From contig NZ_CAJHCR010000022.1 of assembly GCF_904848585.1 (NCBI RefSeq), positions 1-64,000 of the forward strand: a DNA stretch of 64,000 nt, read 5' to 3'. The notes beneath the pieces are model-generated. The model saw nothing but the letters and a program-made list of their open reading frames with translations. It was not told the origin of the DNA and made no database searches. Within the stretch, counting starts at the first letter, position 1, and every line of letters begins with the position of its first letter. Positions 26,922 to 38,437 of this stretch are shown one piece after another. Source of the stretch: Paraburkholderia kirstenboschensis (GTDB lineage: Bacteria; Pseudomonadota; Gammaproteobacteria; Burkholderiales; Burkholderiaceae). Made by a program: the position numbers and the translations under genes.

Positions 26922-27839
26922 ATGTTGAAGCAGCGCACCATCAAATCAATCGTCAAGACGGTCGGCATCGGTTTGCACTCCGGCCGTAAAGTCGACCTGA
27001 CGCTTCGCCCGGCAGCGCCGGACACGGGCATTGTGTTTTCGCGCGTGGATTTGCCCACGCCGGTAGACATTCCCGCGTCGGCAATGGCCATTGGCGATAC
27101 GCGTCTCGCTTCCGTGTTGCAGAAAGACGGCGCGCGCGTCTCGACTATCGAGCATTTGATGTCCGCTTGCGCCGGTCTCGGCATCGACAACCTTTATGTC
27201 GACGTCACCGCTGAAGAGATTCCGATCATGGACGGTAGCGCCGGCTCGTTCGTGTTTCTGATTCAATCGGCGGGAATCGAAGAGCAGAACGCCGCGAAGA
27301 AATTCATCAAGGTTACCAAACCGGTCGAGATTCGTGACGGCGACAAATTCGCCCGGCTCGATCCGTATTTCGGTTTCAAGCTCAAATTCACGATTGATTT
27401 CCGTCACCCGGCTGTCGATAAAACCGGCCAGGCGCTCGAAGTCGATTTCGCCAATACGTCGTACGTGCGCGAAATCGCTCGTGCACGCACGTTCGGTTTC
27501 GCGCATGAAGTGGAAATGATGCGTGAGTTGGGACTCGCCCGCGGCGGCAGCATGGACAACGCGATCGTGCTCGACGAGTACCGCATTCTGAACAACGACG
27601 GTCTGCGTTACGACGACGAGTTCGTCAAACACAAGATGCTCGACGCGATTGGCGACCTGTATGTGGTCGGCCATCCGTTGCTGGCTTCGTACAACGCTTA
27701 CAAGTCGGGCCACGGCCTGAACAATGCACTTCTGCGCGAGTTGCTCGCGCATGAAGATTCGTACGAGATCGTCACGTTCGACGACACGCGCAAGGCGCCG
27801 CGCGGCTTTGCTTATGAGACGCAGACGGCTTTTGCGTAA
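26922..27839 (+). CDS. lpxC: UDP-3-O-acyl-GlcNAc deacetylase LpxC
   Basis: 305-residue zinc deacetylase, the committed step of lipid A synthesis. The zinc-binding TIEHLMSACAGLGIDN motif (His78) and the HKMLDAIGDLYVVG motif (second His and Asp ligands) are present. The MDGSAGSFVFLIQ loop and a late GHGLNNALLRELL with the catalytic His are also visible. Length equals that of the E. coli enzyme. The C-terminal residues (FAYETQTAFA) are hydrophobic, resembling the degradation tail seen in other LpxC. It has its own promoter and terminator. Confidence 0.97.
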   Translation: MLKQRTIKSIVKTVGIGLHSGRKVDLTLRPAAPDTGIVFSRVDLPTPVDIPASAMAIGDTRLASVLQKDGARVSTIEHLMSACAGLGIDNLYVDVTAEEIPIMDGSAGSFVFLIQSAGIEEQNAAKKFIKVTKPVEIRDGDKFARLDPYFGFKLKFTIDFRHPAVDKTGQALEVDFANTSYVREIARARTFGFAHEVEMMRELGLARGGSMDNAIVLDEYRILNNDGLRYDDEFVKHKMLDAIGDLYVVGHPLLASYNAYKSGHGLNNALLRELLAHEDSYEIVTFDDTRKAPRGFAYETQTAFA

Positions 27840-27892
27840 AGAATTAACGTCACATCTTCGGTGAAATTTCCGAAGCGAACGCGCGAAAAATA

Positions 27893-27922
27893 AGCGGCTC
27901 AAACGAGCCGCTTTTTCTTTTG
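27893..27922. terminator. terminator between lpxC and dciA (probably bidirectional)
   Basis: AGCGGCTC (27893-27900) and GAGCCGCT (27905-27912) form an 8-bp stem with an AAAC loop, followed by TTTTCTTTT on + and by a T-rich run on the minus strand. The genes on both sides converge here. Confidence 0.85.
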
Positions 27923-27923
27923 T

Positions 27924-28409
27924 TCAGCGATTTCTCCGATGCCGCGCCGCCATTTTCGCCAACGCTTCCTGCAACGGGGAGGGCGCTAGTGATTCGCTCA
28001 GCGCGTGTAGCGCGTCGGCACCGGCAGGCGTCATGCGCGCCTGCTTGACCGGAGGCGGCTCCTTCGCGGGTTGCGGCCGCACCCGGATGCGCAACGCATT
28101 GACGGGCCAGCCGCGCTGCTGCAGGTCCGACAGCAACCGCGGCTCGAGATGCCGCAGCCGCGCGGCCAGCGCGTTGTGGGCGGCGAAAAGCGCCAGCACG
28201 CCTTCCTTGATAAAGCTCGGTTCCACGCTCGTGGCCAGATAATCGGGCAGCAGTTCCCGCAGGTCTTTCTCCAAGGCGGCAATCTGCTCGACGCCCGCCC
28301 GCAGCGCGGCAAAAGCGTCGGTGCGATTGAGCACTTCGGCTACCGGCTGGGGTCGGCGCACGTTGAACTGCTTTGGCGGCGGCCTTGAAAAAGAGGGGAA
28401 ACGGCTCAT
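27924..28409 (-). CDS. DciA-like protein (DUF721)
   Basis: 161-residue protein of the DUF721/DciA family, whose better-studied members load or stimulate the DnaB replicative helicase in bacteria lacking DnaC. It has the family's KH-like core (residues ~15-105, with LLPDYLATSVEPSF and LVALFAAHNALAARLRH-like segments) and a basic, Pro-rich C-terminal tail. The start chosen is the ATG at 28409. A TTG 10 codons upstream is possible but less likely. It is convergent with lpxC, and its 5' side faces the intron region. Confidence 0.8.
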   Translation of the reverse strand: MSRFPSFSRPPPKQFNVRRPQPVAEVLNRTDAFAALRAGVEQIAALEKDLRELLPDYLATSVEPSFIKEGVLALFAAHNALAARLRHLEPRLLSDLQQRGWPVNALRIRVRPQPAKEPPPVKQARMTPAGADALHALSESLAPSPLQEALAKMAARHRRNR

Positions 28410-28649
28410 GTTTGACAGTGGCGGCGCGTTCGCACCCAATGCGCGAACACGCCCCGATTGTACCGCGCGGGATGCACGCAGACCCGCCCGTATGTACGCC
28501 GTCGAAGCTCGGCGCGGCGGGCTTCGCTGCCTTGCCGGCGTCGCGCTGGAGACATCAGCGTGGGCGGGGGCGCGTGCTAAAATGCCCGATTCGGTGCGAC
28601 ACGCATGCTCGTGTCCGGCTGCTCCACGTTACGGAGCATCGACTAGAGG

Positions 28650-29012
28650 GTTATTGAGGTAACTCACCATGCCCTCCGCAGGCGGCCCCCTTGTGGGCCG
28701 CACTTTAGGAAGCAGATGCAACCCTATGGGAAGCATCCTTGTAGTGAAATTGGAAACCGGAGCAATCAGCCGGGAACCTTGTTGCATGGGCCTGATTACC
28801 GTCAGGTCCCGCCCAGTCAGCGGCTTCACCTCCGCCGACAGGGCGGGGTGATGTTTGCAATTCCCGAGCCTTCAGGCAAGGGTTTCGCTAAACGATACGA
28901 GCGAAAGCTCGGTGTGTCATTGTTCGGCCTCGTTTGTTGGACGACGAGGGTAGTGAACCTGCTGTACGACCAGCAGTAGCCTAGGGAGACATGCGCCACT
29001 GGCAACGGTGGG
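28650..29012 (+). other. hairpin-rich, apparently non-coding segment directly 5' of the group II intron
   Basis: This ~360-bp stretch has no convincing gene but an unusual density of exact hairpins. TGAG-GTAA-CTCA (28656-28667) has a GNRA loop. A 7-bp GCGGCCC/GGGCCGC stem lies near 28682-28702. GATGC-AA-CCC/GGG-AA-GCATC spans 28715-28737. A 14-bp interrupted stem spans 28808-28847 (CCCGCCC with GGGCGGG outermost). A CGAGC-GAAA-GCTCG hairpin lies near 28898, CCTCGT/ACGAGG at 28928-28949, and CTGCTG/CAGCAG at 28959-28976. Together they look like a structured RNA: an extension of the intron, a separate RNA, or a remnant of another element. The 240 bp before it (28410-28649) holds only a TAAAAT -10-like site at 28578-28583. 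Confidence 0.5.
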
Positions 29013-31424
29013 GTGTGAAGCTCTTCTGACAATGTAGCCCCCGGACGTTTCGGGCAGATTGGTTCCGCGAGGAGGCGGTCTGGATACTCCTAGCAGCAAG
29101 GGGGTAAGGCGCTAGGCTGGCTGATAGGGTTAACGGAAGTGAACTGCTGATAAACCTCGTTAGCATTGTGTGCCAAAGCTGCTGATAGGCACTGACCAAA
29201 AAGGTATGCGGTTGGATAGCCCGCTCGAATCTCGGGTTACGTCGTTCGTGATACCGCCGGGGAATAGGCAGAACCTAAGTCAGTCGTGTGACATGCCGGG
29301 AACGTGGTAAGCCTGTATGGTTGCCAGCGCAGTAAGGCTGGCAGGCGAACCGCAAGGGACGCTGTTGATTGTGCAGGTATGGGAGGACGGAAAAAGCGAA
29401 AGCCGGGCTGTAATGGTTCGGATAGGGGTTGGAACATCACCCCACGCGAAAGCGGGCAGACTTCCGTCTGGTCTACCGTCGCAAGACGGCTGACTACCCT
29501 CTGTAACTTGGTCAGATGCAGGTGCATGCGCCTGCATTGAGTTTTGTTGTTCCCCAGCGGGGTGTATCTGCCCCGCTGGGGGAGATGCGCCTTCTGTCTG
29601 GGGACTTTTCCAGGTAGGAGAGCAGCATGAAAGTATCTGGTCGAAAGACCGGATCTGCGCTTTCCCACGCGCCGGACAACTGGTACGCCATAGATTGGCA
29701 ACGGGTTGAGCGGAACGTGAGAGGGATGCAGATTCGAATTGCGAAGGCGACGCGGGAAAGCGATTGGCGAAGGGTGAAAGCCCTGCAACGGATGCTGACC
29801 CGCACGTTGTCTGCGAAGCTGTATGCGGTACGACGTGTTACGCAAAACCAGGGTGCGCGAACGGCTGGAGTCGATCGCGAGCTATGGGATTCGCCTGACA
29901 GCCGGTGGGAAGCCATCGGCAGGTTGAAGCGGCGCGGATACAAGCCTCTGCCATTACGGAGAGTCTTTATCCCCAAGGCCAATGGGAAGGAACGCCCTCT
30001 GGGCATTCCGACCATGCGGGACAGGGCGATGCAAGCTCTGCATCTGCTGGCTTTGGAGCCAGTATCGGAGTCGACGAGTGATCTGAATTCTTACGGGTTC
30101 AGGCTAAATCGTTCGACAGCTGATGCGATGGCCCAAATCCGCGTTTGTATGTCCCAAGAGGCTTCTGCCAAATGGGTCCTCGAAGCGGATATCAAGGGCT
30201 GCTTTGACCACATCAGTCATGACTGGTTGGAAAATAATGTCCTGATGGACAGAGTAATCCTCCGGAAATGGTTGAAGGCTGGCCTGATTTATAAGGGGCA
30301 GCTACAGGCGACTGAGGCCGGTACGCCGCAGGGAGGCATCATCTCCCCGACGTTGGCAAACGTAACGCTGAATGGGCTGGAGCGAGAACTGGAAGTGCAC
30401 CTCGGTGCAAAACTAGGGATCATGAAAGCTCGAAGGCTCAAAGTGAATGTGGTGCGGTACGCGGACGACTTTGTAATCACCGGCGACTCGCGTGAGTTGC
30501 TGGAGTGCGAGGTCCGACCTTGGGTAGAGGCATTCCTTGCGGTTCTGGGACTGCAGTTATCGGAGGAGAAGACGCGGATCACTCACATTGACGACGGCTT
30601 CGATTTCCTTGGGTGGAATTTCCGGAAGTACTCGGGAAAGATGCTCATCAAACCGAGCAAGAAGAACGCGAAAGCGTTCTACAGCAAGGTGGCGGAAACG
30701 ATTCGCAGCAACAAGACGGTGAAGCAGGAGGAGATGATCCGACTGCTAAATCCAATGTTGCGCGGATGGGCGCAGTATCACCATCCGGTTACGGCCAAAA
30801 AGGCGTACACCCACATGGAGCATCTGGTGTTCCGGAGGCTCTGGTGGTGGTCCAAGCGGCGACATCCGCGAAAGAGCAGCAGTTGGGTGCGACAGAAGTA
30901 CTTCCACTCAATCGACGCTCGACAGTGGGTGTTTGCGGTCCGGACGGTTCGAGACGATGGCAGTTGGGGCCTGATGGAGTTGTACCAACTCAGCGGTACG
31001 GCGATCAGGAGACACAAGAAGATCCAAGGAGAATTCAATCCCTTTGATCCGAAGTGGGAGCAATATGGCGAGCAACTGCGGCAGACGCGTCTGTGGGATT
31101 CGATGCGCTACCGGAAACAGTGGGCAAAGCTGTACATGTCGCAGAGTGGGCTGTGTGCGCACTGCGGCTGTGCCTTGACGGACGAAACAGGCTGGCACGA
31201 CCATCATCTGGAATATCGGATGCATGGCGGGTCAGACAAGTTGTCCAACCGGGTCTTGCTTCACCCGCACTGTCACCAGCAGGTACACGTTGGTAAACTT
31301 GTAGTAACTAAGCCGGTTCTGTCGTAGACAGAACTTTGTTTGTAGATTTGAGCCGTATGCGGGGAAACTCGCACGTACGGTTCTCGGGGGGCCCGATCTT
31401 CGTAAGAAGGTCGGGCTACCCGAC
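29013..31424 (+). mobile_element. group II intron (chloroplast-like CL1 type, full length)
   Basis: The 5' end is placed at GTGTG (29013), matching the GUGYG consensus. Domains I-III occupy ~600 nt, and the ORF sits in domain IV. Domain V is the 34-nt GAGCCGTATGCG...GTACGGTTC hairpin at 31350-31383, with the catalytic AGC and a GAAA loop. Domain VI (31388-31424) has a bulged A at 31418 and ends in AC, the expected AY. Upstream exon bases 28999-29006 (CTGGCAAC) are exactly complementary to 29320-29327, an IBS2/EBS2 candidate at the right distance from the junction. The intron lies in the secA sense orientation. The 5' end is inferred from consensus and length. Confidence 0.85.
29627..31327 (+). 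CDS. ltrA: group II intron reverse transcriptase/maturase with HNH endonuclease
   Basis: 566-residue multifunctional intron-encoded protein that promotes splicing and retrohoming. An N-terminal RVT_N-type domain (~18-80, NWYAIDWQRVERNV) leads into the reverse-transcriptase fingers and palm: VFIPKANGKERPLGIP (113-128), EADIKGCFDHI (186-196), GTPQGGIISP (232-241) and the catalytic YADD (278-281). The maturase domain X follows (~340-440). A zinc-type HNH endonuclease closes the protein (LCAHCGCAL, then DHHLEYRMHGG, then HPHCHQQVH). All motifs are intact, so the intron may be active. The ATG has an AGGAGAG Shine-Dalgarno. Confidence 0.95.
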   Translation: MKVSGRKTGSALSHAPDNWYAIDWQRVERNVRGMQIRIAKATRESDWRRVKALQRMLTRTLSAKLYAVRRVTQNQGARTAGVDRELWDSPDSRWEAIGRLKRRGYKPLPLRRVFIPKANGKERPLGIPTMRDRAMQALHLLALEPVSESTSDLNSYGFRLNRSTADAMAQIRVCMSQEASAKWVLEADIKGCFDHISHDWLENNVLMDRVILRKWLKAGLIYKGQLQATEAGTPQGGIISPTLANVTLNGLERELEVHLGAKLGIMKARRLKVNVVRYADDFVITGDSRELLECEVRPWVEAFLAVLGLQLSEEKTRITHIDDGFDFLGWNFRKYSGKMLIKPSKKNAKAFYSKVAETIRSNKTVKQEEMIRLLNPMLRGWAQYHHPVTAKKAYTHMEHLVFRRLWWWSKRRHPRKSSSWVRQKYFHSIDARQWVFAVRTVRDDGSWGLMELYQLSGTAIRRHKKIQGEFNPFDPKWEQYGEQLRQTRLWDSMRYRKQWAKLYMSQSGLCAHCGCALTDETGWHDHHLEYRMHGGSDKLSNRVLLHPHCHQQVHVGKLVVTKPVLS

Positions 31425-31529
31425 AATTCACTCTTGGACTAAGCCGCCGAGGCCATTCCGACCCCGGAGCGCGCGTGCTTGAACAGCACGCCGCGACCCA
31501 GCCGAAGCCGCGACGCAGACACCGATCCG

Positions 31530-34340
<2,811 letters not shown>

Positions 34341-34348
34341 TGCCTTGG

Positions 34349-34372
34349 GCGGCGCGCTTACGAGCGCGCCGC
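34349..34372 (+). other. 10-bp perfect hairpin after secA
   Basis: GCGGCGCGCT (34349-34358) pairs perfectly with AGCGCGCCGC (34363-34372) around a TACG loop, 8 bases after the secA stop. There is no T tract, so it is more likely an mRNA 3'-end stabiliser than a classical terminator. Confidence 0.5.
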
Positions 34373-34462
34373 GTCGCTTGGCGCAGTCTTTCTTGCACCG
34401 TGTTGTGTTGCTGATTTCGCGGTGGTCCGGCATCTGGCCGAGCTACCAGTTCCGTTTCCCTC

Positions 34463-34490
34463 AATGCCGGCACTCGCCGGCATTTTCTTC
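34463..34490 (+). terminator. terminator between secA and argJ
   Basis: AATGCCGG (34463-34470) and CCGGCATT (34477-34484) form an 8-bp stem with a 6-nt loop, followed by TTCTTC. It lies 15 bp before the argJ start, so some read-through is likely. Confidence 0.65.
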
Positions 34491-34504
34491 GACAGGTCGC
34501 GACC

Positions 34505-35746
34505 ATGGCTGTCAATTTCCCCTCGATCGATCCCGCTCAACTGCATCCCGTCGCCGGCGTCACGCTCGGTTGGGCGGAGGCGAACATTCGCAAGCCGAAC
34601 CGCAAGGACGTGCTCGTCATTTCCGTCGATGAAGGCGCGACGGTAGGCGGCGTCTTCACGCAGAACCGCTTTTGCGCGGCGCCGGTCACGGTGTGCCGCG
34701 AGAATCTGGAGCGCGTGCGCGCCGGCGGCAAGCCAATTCGTGCGCTCGTGATCAACACCGGAAACGCGAACGCGGGCACCGGCGAGCCGGGCCTCGTGGC
34801 GGCGCGTGAAACCTGCGCGGAACTCGCGCGCCTCGCCGACATTGCGCCGGAGCAGGTGCTGCCGTTTTCGACGGGCGTGATTCTGGAACCGTTGCCGGTC
34901 GATCGTCTTAAGGCGGGTTTGCCGGCCGCGCTCGCGAACCGCAAGGAAGCCAACTGGTACGACGCCGCGCAGGCGATCATGACCACCGACACGCTGCCGA
35001 AGGCGACCTCGCGCCAGGTCACGATCGAGGGCCACACGGTCACGCTGACCGGCATCAGCAAGGGCGCCGGCATGATCAAGCCGAACATGGCGACCATGCT
35101 CGGTTTCCTCGCGTTCGACGCGGCGCTCGCTCAGCCGGTGCTCGACGCGCTGGTCAAACACGTTGCAGACCGTTCGTTCAACTGCATCACGATCGACGGC
35201 GATACGTCGACGAACGATTCGTTCATCCTGATCGCGTCGGGCAAATCGAGCCTGCCGGCGATCACGTCCACCGACTCGCCCGCTTACGCAGCGTTGCGCG
35301 ACGCGGTGACCGAAGTCGCGCAGACGCTCGCGCAGCTGATCGTGCGCGACGGCGAAGGCGCGACCAAATTCATGACGGTGCAGGTAGAAGGCGGTTCGAG
35401 CGCCGGTGAATGCCGGCAGATCGCGTATGCGATCGGCCATTCGCCGCTCGTAAAGACGGCCTTTTATGCATCGGACCCGAACCTCGGCCGCATTCTCGCG
35501 GCTATCGGCTATGCCGGCATCGACGATCTCGACGTCGGCAAGATCGATCTGTATCTGGACGACGTGCTGGTCGCGACTGCCGGCGGCCGCAATCCGGCCT
35601 ACCGTGAAGAAGACGGCCAGCGCGTCATGAAAAAGAGCGAGATCGGCATTCGCGTCGTGCTCGGCCGCGGCAATGCGCAAGCCACGATCTGGACTTGCGA
35701 TCTGTCGCACGACTACGTGAGCATCAACGCCGACTACCGCTCGTAA
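34505..35746 (+). CDS. argJ: bifunctional ornithine acetyltransferase/N-acetylglutamate synthase ArgJ
   Basis: 413-residue enzyme of the cyclic arginine pathway that moves the acetyl group from N-acetylornithine to glutamate. The proenzyme is cut by itself before the catalytic Thr in the MATMLGFL motif. Here Thr197 follows KGAGMIKPN, giving alpha and beta chains of about 196 and 217 residues. The NTGNANAGTG oxyanion region and the C-terminal HDYVSINADYRS match the family. Whether it can also use acetyl-CoA cannot be told from sequence. Confidence 0.95.
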   Translation: MAVNFPSIDPAQLHPVAGVTLGWAEANIRKPNRKDVLVISVDEGATVGGVFTQNRFCAAPVTVCRENLERVRAGGKPIRALVINTGNANAGTGEPGLVAARETCAELARLADIAPEQVLPFSTGVILEPLPVDRLKAGLPAALANRKEANWYDAAQAIMTTDTLPKATSRQVTIEGHTVTLTGISKGAGMIKPNMATMLGFLAFDAALAQPVLDALVKHVADRSFNCITIDGDTSTNDSFILIASGKSSLPAITSTDSPAYAALRDAVTEVAQTLAQLIVRDGEGATKFMTVQVEGGSSAGECRQIAYAIGHSPLVKTAFYASDPNLGRILAAIGYAGIDDLDVGKIDLYLDDVLVATAGGRNPAYREEDGQRVMKKSEIGIRVVLGRGNAQATIWTCDLSHDYVSINADYRS

Positions 35747-35786
35747 TCAGGTTCATCATGCGGCCTCTGGCTGCTCACTCATTGTT

Positions 35787-36656
35787 ATGGACAAACTCGA
35801 ACAGTTTCTGACACGGGCCGAAGCCGTGCTCGTCCGACTGGAAGCGATGCTTCCGCCCGCCGCGCCTGATATCGACTGGGCGGCGGCGGTCGCCTTTCGC
35901 TGGCGCAAACGCCAGGGGCGCGGCTACCTGCAGCCAGTGCCGGCCATCTCCGACATTACGCTCGACGATCTGCAAAACATCGATCGTCAGAAAGCGCTGA
36001 TCGAGCAGAACACGCGCCAATTTGTCCACAAGCTGCCGGCCAATAACGTGCTGTTGACGGGCGCGCGCGGTACCGGCAAGTCGTCGCTGATCAAGGCGTG
36101 CCTGAACGCGTATGCGAAAGACGGCTTGCGCCTGATCGAAGTGGACAAAGACGATCTGCACGATCTCGGCGACATCGTCGATCTGATCGCGAAGCGGCCG
36201 GAACGCTTCGTGGTGTTTTGCGACGACCTCTCGTTCGAAGACGGCGAGTCGGGCTACAAGGCGCTAAAAGTTGCGCTCGACGGCTCGGTCGCCGCGCAGT
36301 CGGACAACGTGCTCATTTACGCGACGTCGAACCGCCGCCATCTGCTGCCGGAGTACATGAGCGACAACGAGACCTACAAGCACACGTCAGATGGTGAGAT
36401 TCATCCCGGCGAGCTGGTCGAAGAAAAGATCTCGCTGTCAGAACGTTTCGGGCTGTGGGTCAGCTTTTATCCGTTCAAGCAGGACGACTACCTGTCGATC
36501 ATCGGCCACTGGCTGCGGCATTTCGGCTGCAACGACGCTGAAGTCGAAGCCGCACGCGGTGACGCATTGGTGTGGGCGCTCGAGCGTGGTTCGCGCTCGG
36601 GGCGTGTCGCGTGGCAGTTTGCGCGCGACTGGTCCGGCCGGAAATCCGAGGCATGA
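35787..36656 (+). CDS. DUF815-family ATP-binding protein (AAA+-like)
   Basis: 289-residue predicted P-loop ATPase of the DUF815 family. Walker A is TGARGTGKSS (91-100), the Walker-B-like motif is FCDDLSF (144-150), and a sensor-type ATSNRRHL stretch follows the second strand. The molecular role is not established. Its stop overlaps the following Nudix gene start (ATGA), and in this family it often neighbours argJ and mutT in betaproteobacteria, which suggests cotranscription rather than a known shared function. Confidence 0.85.
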   Translation: MDKLEQFLTRAEAVLVRLEAMLPPAAPDIDWAAAVAFRWRKRQGRGYLQPVPAISDITLDDLQNIDRQKALIEQNTRQFVHKLPANNVLLTGARGTGKSSLIKACLNAYAKDGLRLIEVDKDDLHDLGDIVDLIAKRPERFVVFCDDLSFEDGESGYKALKVALDGSVAAQSDNVLIYATSNRRHLLPEYMSDNETYKHTSDGEIHPGELVEEKISLSERFGLWVSFYPFKQDDYLSIIGHWLRHFGCNDAEVEAARGDALVWALERGSRSGRVAWQFARDWSGRKSEA

Positions 36657-37075
36657 GCGACGCGCAAACGAACTCGGCCGGTCGTCCGGTGACGGAAGTC
36701 GCGGTCGGCGTGCTCGTTCAGCCGGACGGGCGCTATCTGCTCGCGCAGCGTCCGGCGGGCAAGCCGTACGAGGGTTACTGGGAGTTTCCGGGCGGCAAGC
36801 TGGAAACGGGCGAATCGGTCGAGGCGGCCCTTGCTCGCGAGCTACACGAAGAGCTGGGCATCGAAGTTGAAGCGTGCCACCTTTGGCATACGCTCGAACA
36901 CGATTATCCGCATGCTTATGTGCGGCTCTTTTTCTGCAAGGTGACGCAGTGGAAGGGCGAGCCGCACGGCCGCGAAGGTCAGGCGTTTGTGTGGCAAGCG
37001 CTGCCGGCCGACGTTGCGCCGCTCCTGCCGGCGACCATTCCCGTGCTGGAATGGCTCGCGGCAGAGAAACGCTGA
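36653..37075 (+). CDS. mutT: MutT-type Nudix hydrolase (8-oxo-dGTP diphosphatase)
   Basis: 140-residue Nudix enzyme likely to cleanse oxidised dGTP from the nucleotide pool. The complete Nudix box G-x5-E-x7-RELxEELGI spans residues 48-70 (GGKLETGESVEAAL then ARELHEELGI). Length and the early AVGVLVQPDGRYLLAQRP strand fit MutT. The ATG at 36653 overlaps the DUF815 stop. A longer upstream in-frame reading lies inside that gene and is rejected. Confidence 0.9.
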   Translation: MSDAQTNSAGRPVTEVAVGVLVQPDGRYLLAQRPAGKPYEGYWEFPGGKLETGESVEAALARELHEELGIEVEACHLWHTLEHDYPHAYVRLFFCKVTQWKGEPHGREGQAFVWQALPADVAPLLPATIPVLEWLAAEKR

Positions 37076-37178
37076 CAGATAGAAGCACGTAATGCTGGCG
37101 TTGCTTGATCAATGAGCACTTTTGCAGCGACCGGCGCGTGCGGCCCTTGTGGACCGCCCGGCCTACGTCCCCGCATGC

Positions 37179-37376
37179 TCAATGCGGGTTGGAGTCGCCG
37201 CCGGGCGACTCGTCTGACGGCGCTTCCTGATCGGTCCCGCCGATTTTGTATTTCTCAGCGGCCCAGGCGCCAAGATCGATCTGTTTGCAGCGGTCCGAGC
37301 AGAACGGGCGGAAGCGGTTTTCCGCTGTCCAGCGGACGTCCTTTCCGCAAGTGGGGCATTTGACGACGGTTGGCAT
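37179..37376 (-). CDS. yacG: DNA gyrase inhibitor YacG
   Basis: 65-residue zinc protein that binds GyrB and blocks gyrase in E. coli. Four cysteines form the binding site: CPTCGKDV near the N-terminus and FCSDRCK about 17 residues later. The acidic, Pro/Ser-rich tail is disordered. It is in the usual yacG-zapD-coaE neighbourhood of proteobacteria, on the minus strand. Confidence 0.92.
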   Translation of the reverse strand: MPTVVKCPTCGKDVRWTAENRFRPFCSDRCKQIDLGAWAAEKYKIGGTDQEAPSDESPGGDSNPH

Positions 37377-37501
37377 ACGGTCAGGCGGTCAGCGCAAATG
37401 GAACAAGTATCGAATATAGGGGCATTTGTCGCCGCTTTAAAGGCGCGGCGAGCGAGCCGACCGCTTTATTCGAGTCCGTGAAGCGCAAGCGAGGCGCTTG
37501 C

Positions 37502-38257
37502 TTACAGGCTGCAAAGCGTGAGCTGGAAGGGCACGTCCACATCGACGGCACGTGGACGCAGATCGCCGTCCTGCACCGTGAAGCGCACCCAGAGCATGTA
37601 TTTGTTGGCGCTGGCCTCGGGAATCACGCGCAATTCCGGCGCCACGCGCACCTGCATCAATTGATACGAGCGGCCCGACAGCATTTGCTGATAGCTGCCC
37701 GCCATGGCCATGACCTTCGACGCCTGACCCGACTCGCGTGCGAGCCTTAGCACGATCGTGGCCGCGTCGCGCAGAGGCAGCAGCGGCGTGACCCACTTGG
37801 CAATGTCCTGACGCCGCTGATCCGGATGCAGTTGCTGCCACGCGTAATACGACGGCAGGTCGAATTTGCACGTGCCGCCCGGGATGATCGCCCGGCTGCG
37901 GATGCTGGCGAGCCATTCGTTCTCCGCGAGATGCTGGCCCGTCTTGCCCTGCATCTGCGAAAGCCCCGCCAACGTCTGCTCGATTTCGCCGAGCACCGCT
38001 TCGAGCGCGCTCTGCTCGATTCCCGGATTGCCGCGAAACGGCGCGAGCGTTTGCCGCTGCCGTTCGAGTTCCTTCATCAGATCGGACTTGAGATCCGCGC
38101 GACCCGCTACCTCTGAGATTTCGAACAGCGTAGTCAGTGCGACATGATGTTCCCTGGCGTCATCTTGCGTCAGAAAGAACGTGAAGCGCTCGAACAGATC
38201 TTCGAGGCGCAATAGCGTCCGGATTCGCTCGTTGAAGGGGTACTCGTAAAGGATCAA
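37502..38257 (-). CDS. zapD: Z-ring-associated protein ZapD
   Basis: 251-residue FtsZ cross-linker (DUF1342) that bundles filaments by binding the FtsZ C-terminal peptide. The start MILYEYPFNERIRTLLRLE and the internal FDLPSYYAWQQ segment are typical. An alpha-helical N-terminal half precedes a beta-rich C-terminal domain. Together with coaE and the prepilin peptidase it keeps the proteobacterial order. The 125-bp gap to yacG shows no further gene. Confidence 0.95.
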   Translation of the reverse strand: MILYEYPFNERIRTLLRLEDLFERFTFFLTQDDAREHHVALTTLFEISEVAGRADLKSDLMKELERQRQTLAPFRGNPGIEQSALEAVLGEIEQTLAGLSQMQGKTGQHLAENEWLASIRSRAIIPGGTCKFDLPSYYAWQQLHPDQRRQDIAKWVTPLLPLRDAATIVLRLARESGQASKVMAMAGSYQQMLSGRSYQLMQVRVAPELRVIPEASANKYMLWVRFTVQDGDLRPRAVDVDVPFQLTLCSL

Positions 38258-38437
38258 GCGGGCTCGCCTCGGGCGTGGTCGGTGACGGGAATGCAGGACA
38301 TTCTAATGCCGTGCGACTACCCTAGCAATCGCGCGCTTTTCTCGCGGGTTTCTGCACATTTTTCGGCGCGTTTCTCGCGATTTTCCGCTGCTTCGGCATA
38401 CAGCCAATGCCAAAGTTCAACGTTTCGCGCCAATAGG

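Noticed and set aside
28716..28979. 87-codon open frame in the segment before the intron
   Set aside because: No Shine-Dalgarno or known domain. The sequence is better explained by its many exact hairpins, though a small peptide cannot be fully excluded.
28641..31441. GACTA direct repeat flanking the structured segment plus intron as a target-site duplication
   Set aside because: Only 5 bp and not at the element boundaries. Group II introns retrohome without target duplication.
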